The position numbers and the translations under genes were made by a program. From positions 75,563,833-75,627,832 of the forward strand of contig CM053141.1 in the NCBI GenBank assembly GCA_028571685.1: a stretch of 64,000 bases of DNA. Direction: 5' to 3'. Under the pieces are notes generated by a model that saw nothing but the letters and a program-made list of their open reading frames with translations, was not told where the DNA came from and did not search any database. Of this stretch, positions 11,973-22,073 are shown piece by piece. The DNA is from Heterohyrax brucei. Lineage: Eukaryota; Chordata; Mammalia; Hyracoidea; Procaviidae. Every line of letters begins with the position of its first letter. Position 1 is the first letter of the stretch.

Positions 11973-11984
11973 TTTTAAAAACTA

Positions 11985-12180
11985 CTGCTATCAACTCTAA
12001 CTCATGGTGAGCCCACATGTGTCAGAATAGACCTGAACTCCATAGGGTTCTCAATAGCTGATTTTCGGAAAATAGATCACTAACCATTTCTTTTGAGACA
12101 CCTCTAGTTGGACTCAAATTTCCAGCCTTTCTGTTGTCAGTCATACATGCTAACCATTTGCACCACCCATGGACTCCCAG
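11985..12180 (-). mobile_element. AfroSINE, variant middle region, antisense
   Basis: Reverse-complement SINE with 3' end 'tcaactctaactcatggtga', a variant middle ('attttcggaaaatagatcac') and head 'gctaaccatttgcaccaccc'. The same middle occurs at 16345-16557, which defines a second subfamily in this window. Confidence 0.8.
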
Positions 12181-12272
12181 CAAGTTCTGACTATTATTAT
12201 TTAATGACTATTGACTATTATTATTTAATCTTTCAAGATTAAACTCCAACTTCTCCATGAGTACAATGGCTT

Positions 12273-12471
12273 AGATTGATCATTGCCATCAATTCCAACT
12301 CACAGTAATCCTATAGGACAGAGTAGAACAGCCCCACAGAGTTTCCAAGGCAGTACCCTTTATGGAAGCAGATTGCCACATCTTTCTTCCACAGAGAGGC
12401 TAGTGGGTTCAAATCACCAACCTTTTAGTTGGTAACTGAGCACTTCACCACTGCACCACAAAGTCTCCTTA
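12273..12471 (-). mobile_element. AfroSINE, full length, antisense
   Basis: 'caattccaactcacagtaat' (3' end), 'gcagattgccacatctttct' (middle), 'gggttcaaatcaccaacct' (B box region) and 'cttcaccactgcaccacaaa' (head) follow the standard subfamily in reverse. Confidence 0.88.
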
Positions 12472-12499
12472 AGTTGATCATTTTCTGAATTTTCTTCCA

Positions 12500-12712
12500 T
12501 TCATTTGTCAATCATGTATTTTCCTGTGACATTTTTTGTTTTACAGTCTCACATACTTATTCATGTAATTATGATCCACCCCTGCCAGAGAGCTATCAAG
12601 CTGCAGGGGGACAGGAACCATGTCCATGTGTCTTTGTGTCTTTCAGAGCATGTAACTCAGTTTTCAGAAATTTTCTTTCTAGGTCCTGAGTTAATATTTG
12701 TTACATGTTTAA
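12500..12712 (+). mobile_element. L2 LINE 3' end
   Basis: 'gcagggggacaggaaccatg' followed by 'gtctttgtgtc' and a terminal 'ttaatatttgttac' match the L2 3' UTR pattern. It is old and diverged. Confidence 0.6.
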
Positions 12713-12764
12713 AGTAGCATCATGATCATCATAATTTTTTGTCAAGTGTACAATCAAGGTCTCA

Positions 12765-13200
12765 GTATGGAAACTCACACTCAAATTGGGTCATTTGAGG
12801 AGAGTTTCATTAAGGAATCATTTATAAAAGTGTGGCCAAGATGTAAGGATATAAAGTACCCAGGGTAGAGACTGTTGGGGACTGTCACCATACCTAAGCC
12901 TGAAGGGAAGAAAGGTGGAAGAGGGTGAAGTAGTACGGATAGGGCCACCTTGACAGGAGCTATGCTATCTAGCTGGGGGACACAACCAGCCTGAGATGAT
13001 CCGTGGGAAGAGAACTGGGAGAACTAATACCCTGACCTCTCTTTTCTTGTTCCTTCTGGTCTACAACTGGAAAATCCCACTAGTTAAACCCAATAAGACA
13101 CCAGAGGCAAAATAGCCCACTGATTTAGTCAATCTCTAAGAACAAAGAGCAAAGAAGAGAAAGGTGGAGAGTGAGCTGGAGGAATAAATGGAAGATACCC
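12765..13200. mobile_element. Ancient interspersed repeat, family not assigned
   Basis: 'gagagtttcattaaggaatc', 'accctgacctctcttttctt', 'gacaccagaggcaaaatagc' and 'gaaaggtggagagtgagct' occur in the order of a mammal-wide repeat known to me by pattern only. No coding potential. Confidence 0.4.
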
Positions 13201-14404
13201 AGAACAATCACCAAAATATTTTTTAAACAAAGCAGAAACAACATTAGTACAGAAATAGGCAGTTCAATGGTGACATGACAGAGCAAAGAGGAATAATCAG
13301 TTCTATTTTTCCAAAAAGTAAATTTCATATATGTGGTTACTCAATTTTTTATTATTGCAAGGTAAAAAAAAAAATTCATTTTATAATGACAAACTTAGTG
13401 GTTAAATGGAACTTTCCATGGCTTTTTAGTTAAATGAAATCTACTCATATCATTTGACCTGCTTATTCAGGTCTTTGTGTATTTTCCGTTTACATATTTC
13501 TAGGTTTACATGGTGTCAAAGTTTTCAATATGAATCTTTTCCTGTAATATGTGAACCAGAACTCAAAACAAAATCATTTTTCTTCTTCTCTCTGTTGTCC
13601 TGGTATATTTTCTGCGTCCTTCTAGAGTATCAGACTTACCAGGAACCTCACCAGGGATTGATAATATTCTACTTACTTTCAAGGTTAATACTTTTATTAC
13701 ATTCTTACTCTGCACACAGCTAATCTAATTACTCTCCCTCTCTTGGGTCACCAGAGAACAACGACCCAGATTTCAAATTAGCCTAGGCAAACACAGGTGA
13801 CTCGAGAATGGGTAGAAGAGAGCTCTGCACCAGTGACATTGGAAGTATCAGTCTTGGGAATCCAATGTAAGGAGACAGAATGAAGTCAGAGAAACAATCT
13901 TAACCAGAGAACAGTCAACAAATCAGGAAAGAACAGCATGGCAAGTTTGTTTGTTTCATTTTTTGTTTGTTGGCTTGCTCATTTGTTTGCTTTACTCCCA
14001 TCAAACATGAAAATATCAGACTGGTAAAGCTAAGCTGGGCTTCCAAGTATATGACGCCACAACAAAGACAGTACCAACTTGATTCCACCTAAGATCTGTT
14101 CTTATGCCAAGCACTGAACAAAGCTGACCTCCATCTACAATTCACAGAAACAACTTCACATCAAAGTCTGTGTCTCTTCATGTCCCTGAACCTGGAGTTG
14201 AGTAATGGGAGATACGTCTCATCCTCAGAAACCACTCTTTCAGTCCTCAGTCCTTTCATCTACCCATCCTTGGCCACATTATCCTTCTTCTAATTCCCCT
14301 TTTTCCTTCCTCCCCCTTTGCCGAGTTCCCTTGCAACTTCCATCCATTGTTTAAACTCCCCCACACCTTCAGAAGTTTTGTTGTCTTTTGAACTCAACCA
14401 GCAA
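13201..14404. other. Unassigned intergenic DNA
   Basis: No gene or clear repeat was found. An A11 run lies near 13363 and a TTTG-rich simple tract near 13945-13990. Confidence 0.5.
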
Positions 14405-14741
14405 CTTTAAATCCTAGCTTCACATTGAAAACACCCGGGGAACTTATAAGAAGCTCGGGTCACACAATGTGTAAAGCACTTGGTTGATAACTGAAAGGTC
14501 AGCGGTTTAAACCCATCAGCCACTCTTTAGCAGAAAAATGTGGCAATCTGCTCCCATAAATATTAGAGCCTTGGAAACCCTACAAGACAATTCTGTCCTG
14601 TCTTACAGGGTCACTATGAGTTTGAATCAAGTAGAGGGCAACTTGGTTTTTTGGTTTGAGGAAACTTAAAGGGTGGGGAAGGGGAAGTTTGCACCTCATC
14701 ACCACACTATCTGAGTCAATTAGCAGGGTCTAACCCTGGCC
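14405..14741 (+). mobile_element. MER5-type hAT fragment, split by a SINE and an RTE
   Basis: 'cctagcttcacattgaaaac' followed by 'acccggggaacttataa' matches the MER5A/B pattern (non-autonomous hAT). A SINE follows at 14452, and the probable continuation (14660-14741) is then cut by an RTE insertion. The hAT call rests mainly on the first 55 bases. Confidence 0.45.
14452..14658 (+). mobile_element. AfroSINE, near full length
   Basis: Head 'acaatgtgtaaagcacttgg', B-box region 'gcggtttaaacccatcagcc', middle 'gtggcaatctgctcccataa' and 3' end 'tcactatgagtttgaatcaa', followed by a T-rich tail. Confidence 0.86.
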
Positions 14742-15541
14742 TGCCTATTAACAACATACATAACGCAAATGACACAACCTTGCTTGCTGAAAGTGAAGAG
14801 GATTTGAAATACTTTCTGAGGAAGACCAAAGACCACAACCTTCAATAAGACACTTCAACATCAAGGAAACAAAAATTCTCACAACTGGGTCAACAAACAA
14901 CCACATGATAAACAGACAGAGGACTGAAGTGGTCAAGAATTTCATTTTACTTGGTTCCACCAGCAACGCCCATAGAAGCAGCAGTCAAGAAATCAAAAGA
15001 CACATTGCATTGGCAATATCTGCTGCCAAATGCCTCTTTAAAACACTGAAAAGTAAATGTGTCACCTTGAAAACTAAGATGTGCCTAACCTAAGCCATGG
15101 TATTTTCAGTCACATTATATGCATGCAAAAGTGTACAATGAACACGCAAGACAGAAGAATTGATGCATTTGAACTGTGGTGTTGGAGAAGAATATTGAAG
15201 GTATTCTGGACTGCCAAAAAAACAAACAGATCTATTCTGGAAGGAGAACAACCATAATGCTCCTTGGAAGCAAGGATGGTGAGACTGTATCTCACATACT
15301 TTGGACATGTTATCAGAAGGAGTCAATCTCTGGTGATGGACATCATATTTGGTAGAGCAGGGGGTCTGCAAAAAAGAGGAAGACTCTCCACAAGATGGGC
15401 TGACACAGTTGCTGCAACAATGGGCTTAAACATAAAAAAAATTGTAAGCATGGCACAGGAGTGCACAGTGTTTCATTTTGTTGGGCATAGAGTTGCTATG
15501 AGTTGGAACCAACTCAACGGCATCTAACAACACAACCTAAC
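14742..15541 (+). mobile_element. RTE LINE, 5' truncated, with target duplication
   Basis: The element starts at the RT active-site region (degenerate 'aacgcaaatgacacaacctt') and runs to the 3' end 'ctatgagttggaaccaactc' plus an 'aacaacacaaccta' tail. A perfect 10 bp target duplication, 'aaccctggcc', lies at 14732-14741 and 15542-15551. C-terminal frames include 'MEARMVRLYLTYFGHVIRRS' (from 15264). The copy has about two frame changes across 800 bases, so it is moderately old. Confidence 0.93.
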
Positions 15542-15596
15542 AACCCTGGCCCAGGCTTTGTTTCTGTTTTTGTTTTCATCTCCATAGGAGTTCTGG

Positions 15597-15755
15597 TGGA
15601 AACCCTAGTGCCGTAATGGTTAAGTACTACAGCTCCTAACCAAAGGCTGGCAGTTTGAATTCAGCGCACTTCGGAGAAACTATGGGACAGTTCTACCCTG
15701 TCGTGTATGCTTGCCAAGAGTCAGAATCAACTTGACAGCAACAAGTTTGGTTTTT
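15597..15755 (+). mobile_element. AfroSINE, short form
   Basis: Head 'aaaccctagtgccgtaatgg', B-box region 'ggcagtttgaattcagcg', then directly the 3' part 'gggacagttctaccctgtc', lacking the 'gtggcaatctgc' middle. The 37961 and 17627 copies share this short layout. Confidence 0.85.
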
Positions 15756-16276
15756 GTGCTATGTATACATACATATATATGAAAGGAGAAAGTCAAGAGT
15801 CCTTTCACTTATGTTGTGTTTTGCATTGAAGCACATTAGGCATCTAAGGCTAGCAGCACCTTGAGAGTGGGAGCAGAAAAGAAAGAATAGACATGTGCAC
15901 TCTTAGAGTATAAACCAAAAAAAAGTATAGTATATGCAAAATAGAGTTTTGATGTATTGCCCAGATTAGTAGTTCATGTGCTTATCCTAATGGTCATTAT
16001 GCTAAAAGATATCTGCCTTTTGCTCAATATTAAAGAAAGACAGAGAAAGGAAGAAGGAAAAGAAAACCTACCATATCAGTGGTGAACTCACATTTTACAA
16101 TGATTAATTGAATCCTAAAAGGGAATTCAAGTTAACACTGAGAAGTTTTACAGAATCGATATTCATATTCTGAGCTTTCTGGTCAATCAGCATTTTAGCA
16201 TTATTCCTCATATTCTAAACTTTCTGATCAATCGTTATTTTAGCATTCAGCTTACTTGTTTTGGTTATAAAGTCCT
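15756..16276. other. Unassigned AT-rich DNA
   Basis: No gene was found. A TA-rich simple stretch occurs near 15760. Two near-copies of 'ttctgatcaatc...attttagcatt' lie at about 16177-16197 and 16217-16247, a local direct duplication of about 40 bases. Confidence 0.5.
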
Positions 16277-16338
16277 TCCTTATATGGTCACTATTAGTCA
16301 GCATCAACTTCACAACACTGGGTTTGGTTCTGGTTTTT
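16277..16338 (+). mobile_element. AfroSINE 3' fragment
   Basis: 'tggtcactattagtcagcat' through 'gggtttggttctggttttt' is the SINE 3' end plus its T-rich tail. Confidence 0.7.
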
Positions 16339-16344
16339 CTTTTA

Positions 16345-16557
16345 GTAGCTGTATATTAAAACCAGTTTCCCTCAAGTCAGTTCTGACTCATGAGTGGCTG
16401 AATAGAACTATGGTCCACAGAGTTTTCAATGACTGATTTTTTATAAGTCGATCACCAGGACTTTCTTCCAAGGCACCTCTGGGTGGACTCAATCCTCCAA
16501 GCTTTCAGTTAGCAGTCACAGGCATTGACTGTGAGCAGCACCTAGGAACTCCACTGT
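16345..16557 (-). mobile_element. AfroSINE, variant middle region, antisense
   Basis: Reverse SINE with 'agtcagttctgactcatgag' (3' end), 'attttttataagtcgatcac' (variant middle) and 'tttcagttagcagtcacagg' (head). It lies tail to tail with the fragment at 16277-16338. Confidence 0.8.
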
Positions 16558-17626
16558 GATAGAGTACTCTCTTCCTTTCTCCCCACCCATGCTCAGAAAC
16601 AAAGAGAGTCACAGGCATCAAAGACAGAGATCAACACACCAGCTTTATTACTGACATACTATTAGTGTGAGGCAGCAAAACATTTCCTGATATGACACTG
16701 TGGAATGAGGCAGAATGACCTCCTCAGTCACAGGCAGCAGTGGAATAGTGTTCCACTCTCAGAGGCAGAAGTAGATCCCAATAAGAATACACAAGAGGCT
16801 AAGATGGGTATGCCTGTCTTCTTAATTTGCCAGTCAGGTAAGTCACTTGTTTGGGGAGGAGCAAGGTAGAGACCAGGAGTGCTGCACTAGTGAAAGCTCT
16901 TCAGCATGGATGCGTGAGGTATGCGGAATCAGCCTTTTCCACCTGGTAACTCTAAGTGGTAGCAAATAAAGCTATGCTATAATTAAGCAAACTAAGTAAT
17001 TATATGTAGAGAAAATTGAAAGCAAAATTAGCAGAAGCTGACTAAAGACTCATCACCCAAAAATATATATGGAAGCAGCAGCTTCCATGTTACTGTGTCT
17101 GAGGCTGTAACTAGTGATAAAGTATACAGACATCTACTAACAATATTTGTTTTTTAAAAATTAGACCTCATTTAACATTATCCCTATAATAACCTTATTC
17201 TTACTCTACTTATTTCAGATGTCCTTTCTTGAGTGGGAAAGAAGGAATTACAGACAACATTCCAGTAAGTTAGCCTACTTATCTGTGAAAAAGTTCATAG
17301 TGAAAGATCTTCAATTAAAGTATTAATGTTTGCGGCAATTGTGAATTATCAAAATGTTCAAAAGTCATGATTTTCATAGTTAGTCTTACTTCCTGTCTAT
17401 TTCACCCAGGGATATATTTGATTAAGAAGGCAAATGGAGACTTTTAAGAGCACGAATATCGACATGATACATGGGCAAGAACGGCCCCACGTTTTTGGTT
17501 AATAATGACTAAAGAACTACATACCAAGTAAAAGGAAGACAATATAATGAAATTTATAATATTTGAAAGGACATTAATTACAAAAGGTTAATGAAAACAG
17601 TCTATATATCAGTTTAAACAATGAAG
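16558..17626. other. Unassigned intergenic DNA, possible old antisense LTR at 16560-16960
   Basis: The first 400 bases ('caccagctttattactgaca', 'tcctcagtcacaggcagcag') look like an old LTR in reverse, but no ends can be set. The remainder is AT-rich, with no gene seen. Confidence 0.35.
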
Positions 17627-17773
17627 TACCCACCAAACCTACTGCAGTCAAGTTGACCCGGGTAAGTCAGAGTACAACTGCTCCAGTTTCCAAAGAGTGC
17701 CTGGCAGATTCTAACAGCTGACCTTTCGGTTAGCAGGCATAGCATTTAACCACGATGCCACCAGGGTTTCCAA
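17627..17773 (-). mobile_element. AfroSINE, short form, antisense
   Basis: 'caagttgacccgggtaagtc' (3' end), 'ctgacctttcggttagcagg' and 'accacgatgccaccagggtt' (head). It is the nearest full SINE upstream of the H2B-variant gene. Confidence 0.85.
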
Positions 17774-18240
17774 ACAATGAAATAGAGGAGAGTTTATTTT
17801 ATTCTTCAGTTCTATGTACTTGCTTCTGAGGAGTTGGGAGTACAAGAAAAAATTGAGATTTCATTTTTAATACAAAGGTCACAATTTTAAAAATCAGACA
17901 AGTCATTTATAATTATCTTACCATAAAATAATCATTAGGAGATTTGAAAAACCTGTTTAATCATTTCTTTTCTTATAAAACAGATTTATGAATGTTCATA
18001 TGAACAGTAAGGTTGCATGAATCGGATCCGACTCGACGGCACTTGGCTTGGCAATCCCTCATAAAGGGATTATGAAACAATTTCCTAAACTTTCCTGCCA
18101 CTAGCACCCCAGTTTGGTAAGGTTTTGTTCAATTCTGATATCACCCTTCCAAACTGTTAGGAAACAAAGTAGAAAAAGTAAGCACTGCTCGTCTCTGCCC
18201 TGAAGTCAGCCTCAATCCTTCTGCAGCGTTCCCTTTTTAG
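17774..18240. other. Upstream flank of the H2B-variant gene, with a SINE stub
   Basis: Mostly unique AT-rich sequence. At about 18017-18050 there is a short copy of the SINE 3' end ('atccgactcgacggcactt') with intact CpGs. It has no SINE head and, unlike most SINEs here, no long T tail. Confidence 0.6.
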
Positions 18241-18303
18241 GACAGCCCAGAAAAAGTTTTGGCCTTAACAACTCAGCGTGATTGTGACATAGAAGAGTCA
18301 CCT

Positions 18304-18376
18304 CCAATCAGAAAGAAGACCAGTAGTCTGACTGTGACATACCAGTATAAATAGGAGAGTTCCCCCAACTCTTGGG
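18304..18376 (+). promoter_or_regulatory. Core promoter of the H2B-variant gene
   Basis: A CCAAT box lies at 18304-18308 and a strong TATA box 'tataaata' at 18346-18353, about 40 bases apart. Transcription would start about 30 bases after the TATA box, near 18376, giving a 5' UTR of about 45 bases before the ATG at 18423. Two 'tgtgaca' half-CRE-like motifs (about 18281 and 18334) flank the CCAAT box and fit germ-cell expression, but that is inference. Confidence 0.7.
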
Positions 18377-18422
18377 CCCTTCACATCTCCATTCACAACT
18401 GTCAAAGGGAACAACATCTACA

Positions 18423-18791
18423 ATGGCCAGACGCATCATCAAGAAGTACAGGTACTCCAGAAGACATCTAAACTCAATCTCCAGAAAGAAACTACATTCC
18501 AGCACCAGCTTTGGCCACAGAAATTACTCACTCTATGTGCACAGGATCCTAAAGGCAGTGGATCCCCAGAGGAGCATGTGGTCTTGCACCTTGGACCTCA
18601 TGAACTCTCTGATCAACAACATCTTAGACTGCATTTCTACGGAAGCCTGCAACATAATGCGTTACAGAAATCGTTGCACTCTCACCCCAGAACATATCCA
18701 GAGGGCAGTGTATTTGCTGTTGCCTGGGGAACTAGCTAAGCGTGCAGTGGCCTATGGAAGTGAAGCAGTCAACAGATACGTCCACTCCTGA
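18423..18791 (+). CDS. H2BL1: Testis-type histone H2B variant H2B.L (subH2B)
   Basis: The single-exon frame has 122 codons and no interruption. The ATG at 18423 has a good context (A at -3, G at +4). Upstream in-frame codons contain no ATG, only a TTG at 18372. Residues 34-122 form a full H2B histone fold: 'NYSLYVHRILKAVDP' (alpha 1), 'LMNSLINNIL' (alpha 2), 'TEACNIM', 'LTPEHIQRAVYLLLPGEL' (alpha 3) and the C-terminal helix 'AVAYGSEAVNRYVHS'. The N-terminal tail (1-33) is short, Arg- and Ser-rich and lacks the canonical tail. Length and the 'STEACN', 'RCTLTP' and 'AVYLLLP' motifs fit H2B.L, a spermatid variant of the perinuclear theca. Cysteines occur at 55, 70, 76 and 85, and Arg118 replaces the ubiquitinated lysine. 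H2B.W is the main alternative, but its proteins are longer with a different tail. The H2B variant call is near certain; the L class is likely. Confidence 0.88.
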   Translation: MARRIIKKYRYSRRHLNSISRKKLHSSTSFGHRNYSLYVHRILKAVDPQRSMWSCTLDLMNSLINNILDCISTEACNIMRYRNRCTLTPEHIQRAVYLLLPGELAKRAVAYGSEAVNRYVHS

Positions 18792-18854
18792 ACTCTGTAT
18801 ACTAGCGTAACTGAATCTGGGAAAGTAAGCCAAACTTACAAATGATCAACTGAA

Positions 18855-18870
18855 TTTTTTTTTTTTTTTT
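18855..18870 (+). repeat. Poly(T) tract in the H2B-variant 3' UTR
   Basis: A run of about 16 T lies about 65 bases after the stop codon, upstream of the poly(A) signals. It may vary in length between individuals. Confidence 0.85.
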
Positions 18871-19001
18871 ATGTTTTTATTAGGTAGTGCTGGTATAAAT
18901 GAAACAAGATTCTCCATGGTACTTGTTTAAGCTGAGTGATGTGTATACAGCAGTTCACTGTATTTTACTCTCTGTCTTTGTATAGGCTTGAAGTTGTTCA
19001 C

Positions 19002-19021
19002 AATAAAAAGGAAAAAATAAA
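19002..19021 (+). terminator. Poly(A) signals of the H2B-variant gene
   Basis: 'aataaa' occurs at 19002-19007 and again at 19016-19021, about 210 bases after the stop codon. No replication-dependent histone stem-loop was seen after the stop. The transcript is therefore expected to be polyadenylated, as for replication-independent testis histone variants. Confidence 0.75.
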
Positions 19022-19029
19022 AATTCTGA

Positions 19030-19825
19030 CAATATCAAATGTTTGGCAACATCTGTGTGTATGAAAGGACATGGGTGAATTTCAAAATAATTTCAAACAC
19101 AATAATCAAATCACAGAAGAATATACAAAGTATAAGATGTTCATATGGTTGAATATTTTTTAAATAGCACAGCTGTTATTTCTTAATATTTACCTGTTTC
19201 TCTTATCTCTAGAGCTAAATTACTTTCTTGATACTTTACCTTTTAACTCTTTCACTGTTTAGGTTTTACCAGCATCTGCTTCCAGCCCAGGCTCTGACCT
19301 AGAACTCTTCTTTATCTTACTGTTGCATAAATCTCATTACATAAATTCAATGTTTACTGTATAGGTAAGGTGTTGTTAACTATATATAGGATGATTTGAG
19401 CCAGTTCTTCTGACCCACAGGTAACAGTGACTCCAAATTTCTGAAGATAAATATTTTAATCAGAAGTATAATAACAATGATCCATTCTTATAAAAAGTGT
19501 TTTCTAGAGCAAACTCCATTTAACCAATTTAGTATGTTAAGCAATTCCTTTTGTTGTTTTGATTGTATTTTCTTGACTTATTTTCAAGAAGCTCGCTTCA
19601 TTTCCATGTAACTTTTATCTTACAGATTTGGTTCACTGATGCTTATTGTTCTACACTTACAAGAACATCCATGAACCTACTACCCAATTTTTGAAAAGAA
19701 CTTTACAAATGTCATGAAATATCTTTCCCAGTGCTGTCTCCCTAAATACTATTCTGAGGGTTTTTTTTCCTCATAGACTTGCTTTCCTTTATATTTTTTC
19801 TACCTATGTGTTGTTTTTGTCATGT
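19030..19825. other. Unassigned intergenic DNA
   Basis: AT-rich, with no gene or clear repeat. A possible old repeat trace lies near 19660 ('acatccatgaacctactacc'). Confidence 0.5.
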
Positions 19826-19980
19826 ACCTTATAGGACAGAGTAGAACTGCCCCGAGGGGCTTTGAAGGCTGTAATCTTTAGGGAAACAGATTGTAACAAT
19901 TTTCTCCTGAGAAGTTGCTGGAGTGTTTCAATCACTGACTTTCTGGTTAACAGCTGAGTGCTTAACCACTACACTAAAAT
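19826..19980 (-). mobile_element. AfroSINE, 3' end missing, antisense
   Basis: 'ataggacagagtagaactgc', 'ctgactttctggttaacagc' and 'gagtgcttaaccactacac' match the SINE in reverse. The terminal 3' piece is absent. Confidence 0.82.
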
Positions 19981-19984
19981 GTAT

Positions 19985-20230
19985 TTCTAAATAGAGTTTT
20001 TCTTATTTTGTGATATAGGAGTCACTATATGTGTTCTTCTCTGGATGCCTTTTTCTCTTAATATGTTACTAAGAATCATATCTCTTGATACATGTAGCTG
20101 TCACAGATTATTTCACACCACAGTGTATATCAATCCTCTCTCATGGGGGTTTAGGCTTTTTCCAGGTTTGCTTAGTTATTTTATTTTTTGCTATCATAAA
20201 CAATGCTGCTATGACAATGAGAGATGCAAT
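19985..20230 (-). mobile_element. Old L1 3' fragment, antisense
   Basis: 'ttgctatcataaacaatgct' preceded by 'taggctttttccaggtttgc' matches the reverse of the L1 ORF2 C-terminal/3' region of an older L1 than the others here. Confidence 0.6.
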
Positions 20231-20236
20231 AACAGC

Positions 20237-20740
20237 TGCCTTGGTCATCTAGTGCTGCTATAACAGAAATACCATACACATGTGGCTTTAACAACCAGAA
20301 GTTTGTTCTTTCTCAGTCTAGTACACTAGAAGTCAAATTCAGGGTATCGGTTGCCAAGGAAGGCTTTCTCTGTTGGCTCTGAAGGAAGGTCTGGTCATCA
20401 CTCTTCTTTGGATCAAGAGCTTATCAGGCACAAGGACCGTGGGTCCAAAGGACAGGCTCTGCTCCCAGTGCTTCTTTCTTGTCAGTATGAGGTCCCATCT
20501 CTCTCTGCTGGCTTTTCACTTTTATATCTCAGAATTGGCTTTAAGACACTATCTAATAGTGTAGGTGTCATCAACATAACTGCCGCTAATCCATCTCATT
20601 ACATTATAGTGATAGAATTTACAACACATATGGAAATCACATTCAGAAGACAAAAATGTACACAGTCATACAATACTGGAAATGACGACCTAGACAAGTT
20701 AACAGATATTTGTGGGGGCAAGACAATTCAATCAATGACA
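20237..20740 (-). mobile_element. MaLR-type solo LTR, antisense, older
   Basis: The LTR reads backwards from 'tgccttggtcatctagtgct' to 'caattcaatcaatgaca', about 504 bases, with no internal region attached. The flanks 'acagc' and 'atagt' agree at 3 of 5 bases, so the target duplication is eroded. Divergence exceeds that of the copies at 25973 and 62312, so it is an older insertion. Confidence 0.8.
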
Positions 20741-21569
20741 ATAGTTAGGTTATAACACCTCATATGTGCCTGGTCCTTTTACATGCATTAATTTCTTTAA
20801 GTAAGCATTTCAGATTACTGGCGTAAGGACACTAAATGCAAATGGTACGCAGTTGCAGTTGGGACAATTGACTAAACATTCCAAAAAACAATTTTTTTTT
20901 GCTATAAATAAGGTGTTAAATTTGGGTGAAGGGAACTAAGGAGTTCTCTACATATTCTATTTTTGTGTATGTTTTTATTATTTTTTTAGATGAAAGTTTA
21001 CAGAGCAACTTAGTTTTCATTGTTTGTGACACTGGCTGTAATCAATCACACAATGTGTCAATAATCTCTCTCTCTCCCCCTTTCTACTCTGGCTTCTCTG
21101 CGTCTAATTGTACAGTTTTCCTGTCCCTTACTGCCTTGTCATCTTTGTTTTTTAGCAGGTGTTGCCCATTTGGTCTTGCATACTTAATTGAACTAAAAAT
21201 CGTGTTCCTCTACTGTGTTATTTTTGCTTTATAGGCCTGTCTAATCTTTGGCTGAAAAGTAGGCTTTCTTTGGGAGTGGCTTCAGTTCTGAGTTAGCAGC
21301 CCACAGTCTTAGGGTTCCTCCAGTCTCTGTAATACCAGTAAGTCTGGTCTCTTATTGTTATAATTTTGTTTTACATCTTTCTTCAGATCTTTCTAGGACC
21401 CTCTATTATGATCCTTGTCAGAGCAATTAGTGGTGATAGCTGTGTACCACCTTGTTGTGCAGCACTCAGCCTGGTGGAGCCCATGGTACTCAGGGTCCAT
21501 AAATCCTTTGCATTAATCTCTCCCTTATGTCTTTGGTTTACTTCATTCTCCCTTGCTCCAGATGAGATA

Positions 21570-22073
21570 TGTCATGGATTGAATTATGTTCTCCAAAAAA
21601 AAACATGTGTGCCAATTTGGCTAGGCTATGATTCCAGTGTTATATGATTATCCACCATTTTGTTATTTGATGGGTTTTTTTCAGTGTTGTAAATTTTATC
21701 ATTATGATTTAATAAGAATGATTGGTGATAGTTATTTGATGAGGTCTACAAGACTGGATGGTGTCTTAAGCCAATCTCTTCTGAGATAAAAAGAAGTGAG
21801 CAGAGAAACATGGGGACTTCATATCACCAAGAAAGCAGTACTAGGAGCATAGCATGTCCTTTGGACCTAAGGTTCCTGCACTGAGATGCTCCCATAAAGG
21901 GAAGACTGATGAAGATCTTCCTCTAGAGTCGGCAGAGAGATAAAATCTTCACGTTGAGCAGATGTCCTGAATTCAGATTTCTAGTCTACTTAACTATGAG
22001 AGAATAAACTTCTATTTGTTAAAGGTATCTACTTGTAGTATTTCTGTTATAGTAGTACTAGATGACTAAGACA
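21570..22073 (+). mobile_element. MaLR-type solo LTR
   Basis: The LTR runs from 'tgtcatggattgaattatgt' to 'gatgactaagaca' and contains 'agagaataaact' as its poly(A) signal region. It interrupts the antisense L1 3' UTR. The flanking pentamers 'agata' and 'gggtg' do not match well, so the target duplication is not confirmed. It is one of the two older copies in the window. Confidence 0.82.

Noticed and set aside
18372-18422. Upstream extension of the H2B-variant frame by 17 codons
   Set aside because: The extension begins with TTG, lies at the expected transcription start just after the TATA box, and the ATG at 18423 has a strong context and gives the expected H2B.L length.
21570-22073. Clean target duplication for this LTR
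   Set aside because: The flanking pentamers 'agata' and 'gggtg' share only 2 of 5 bases.
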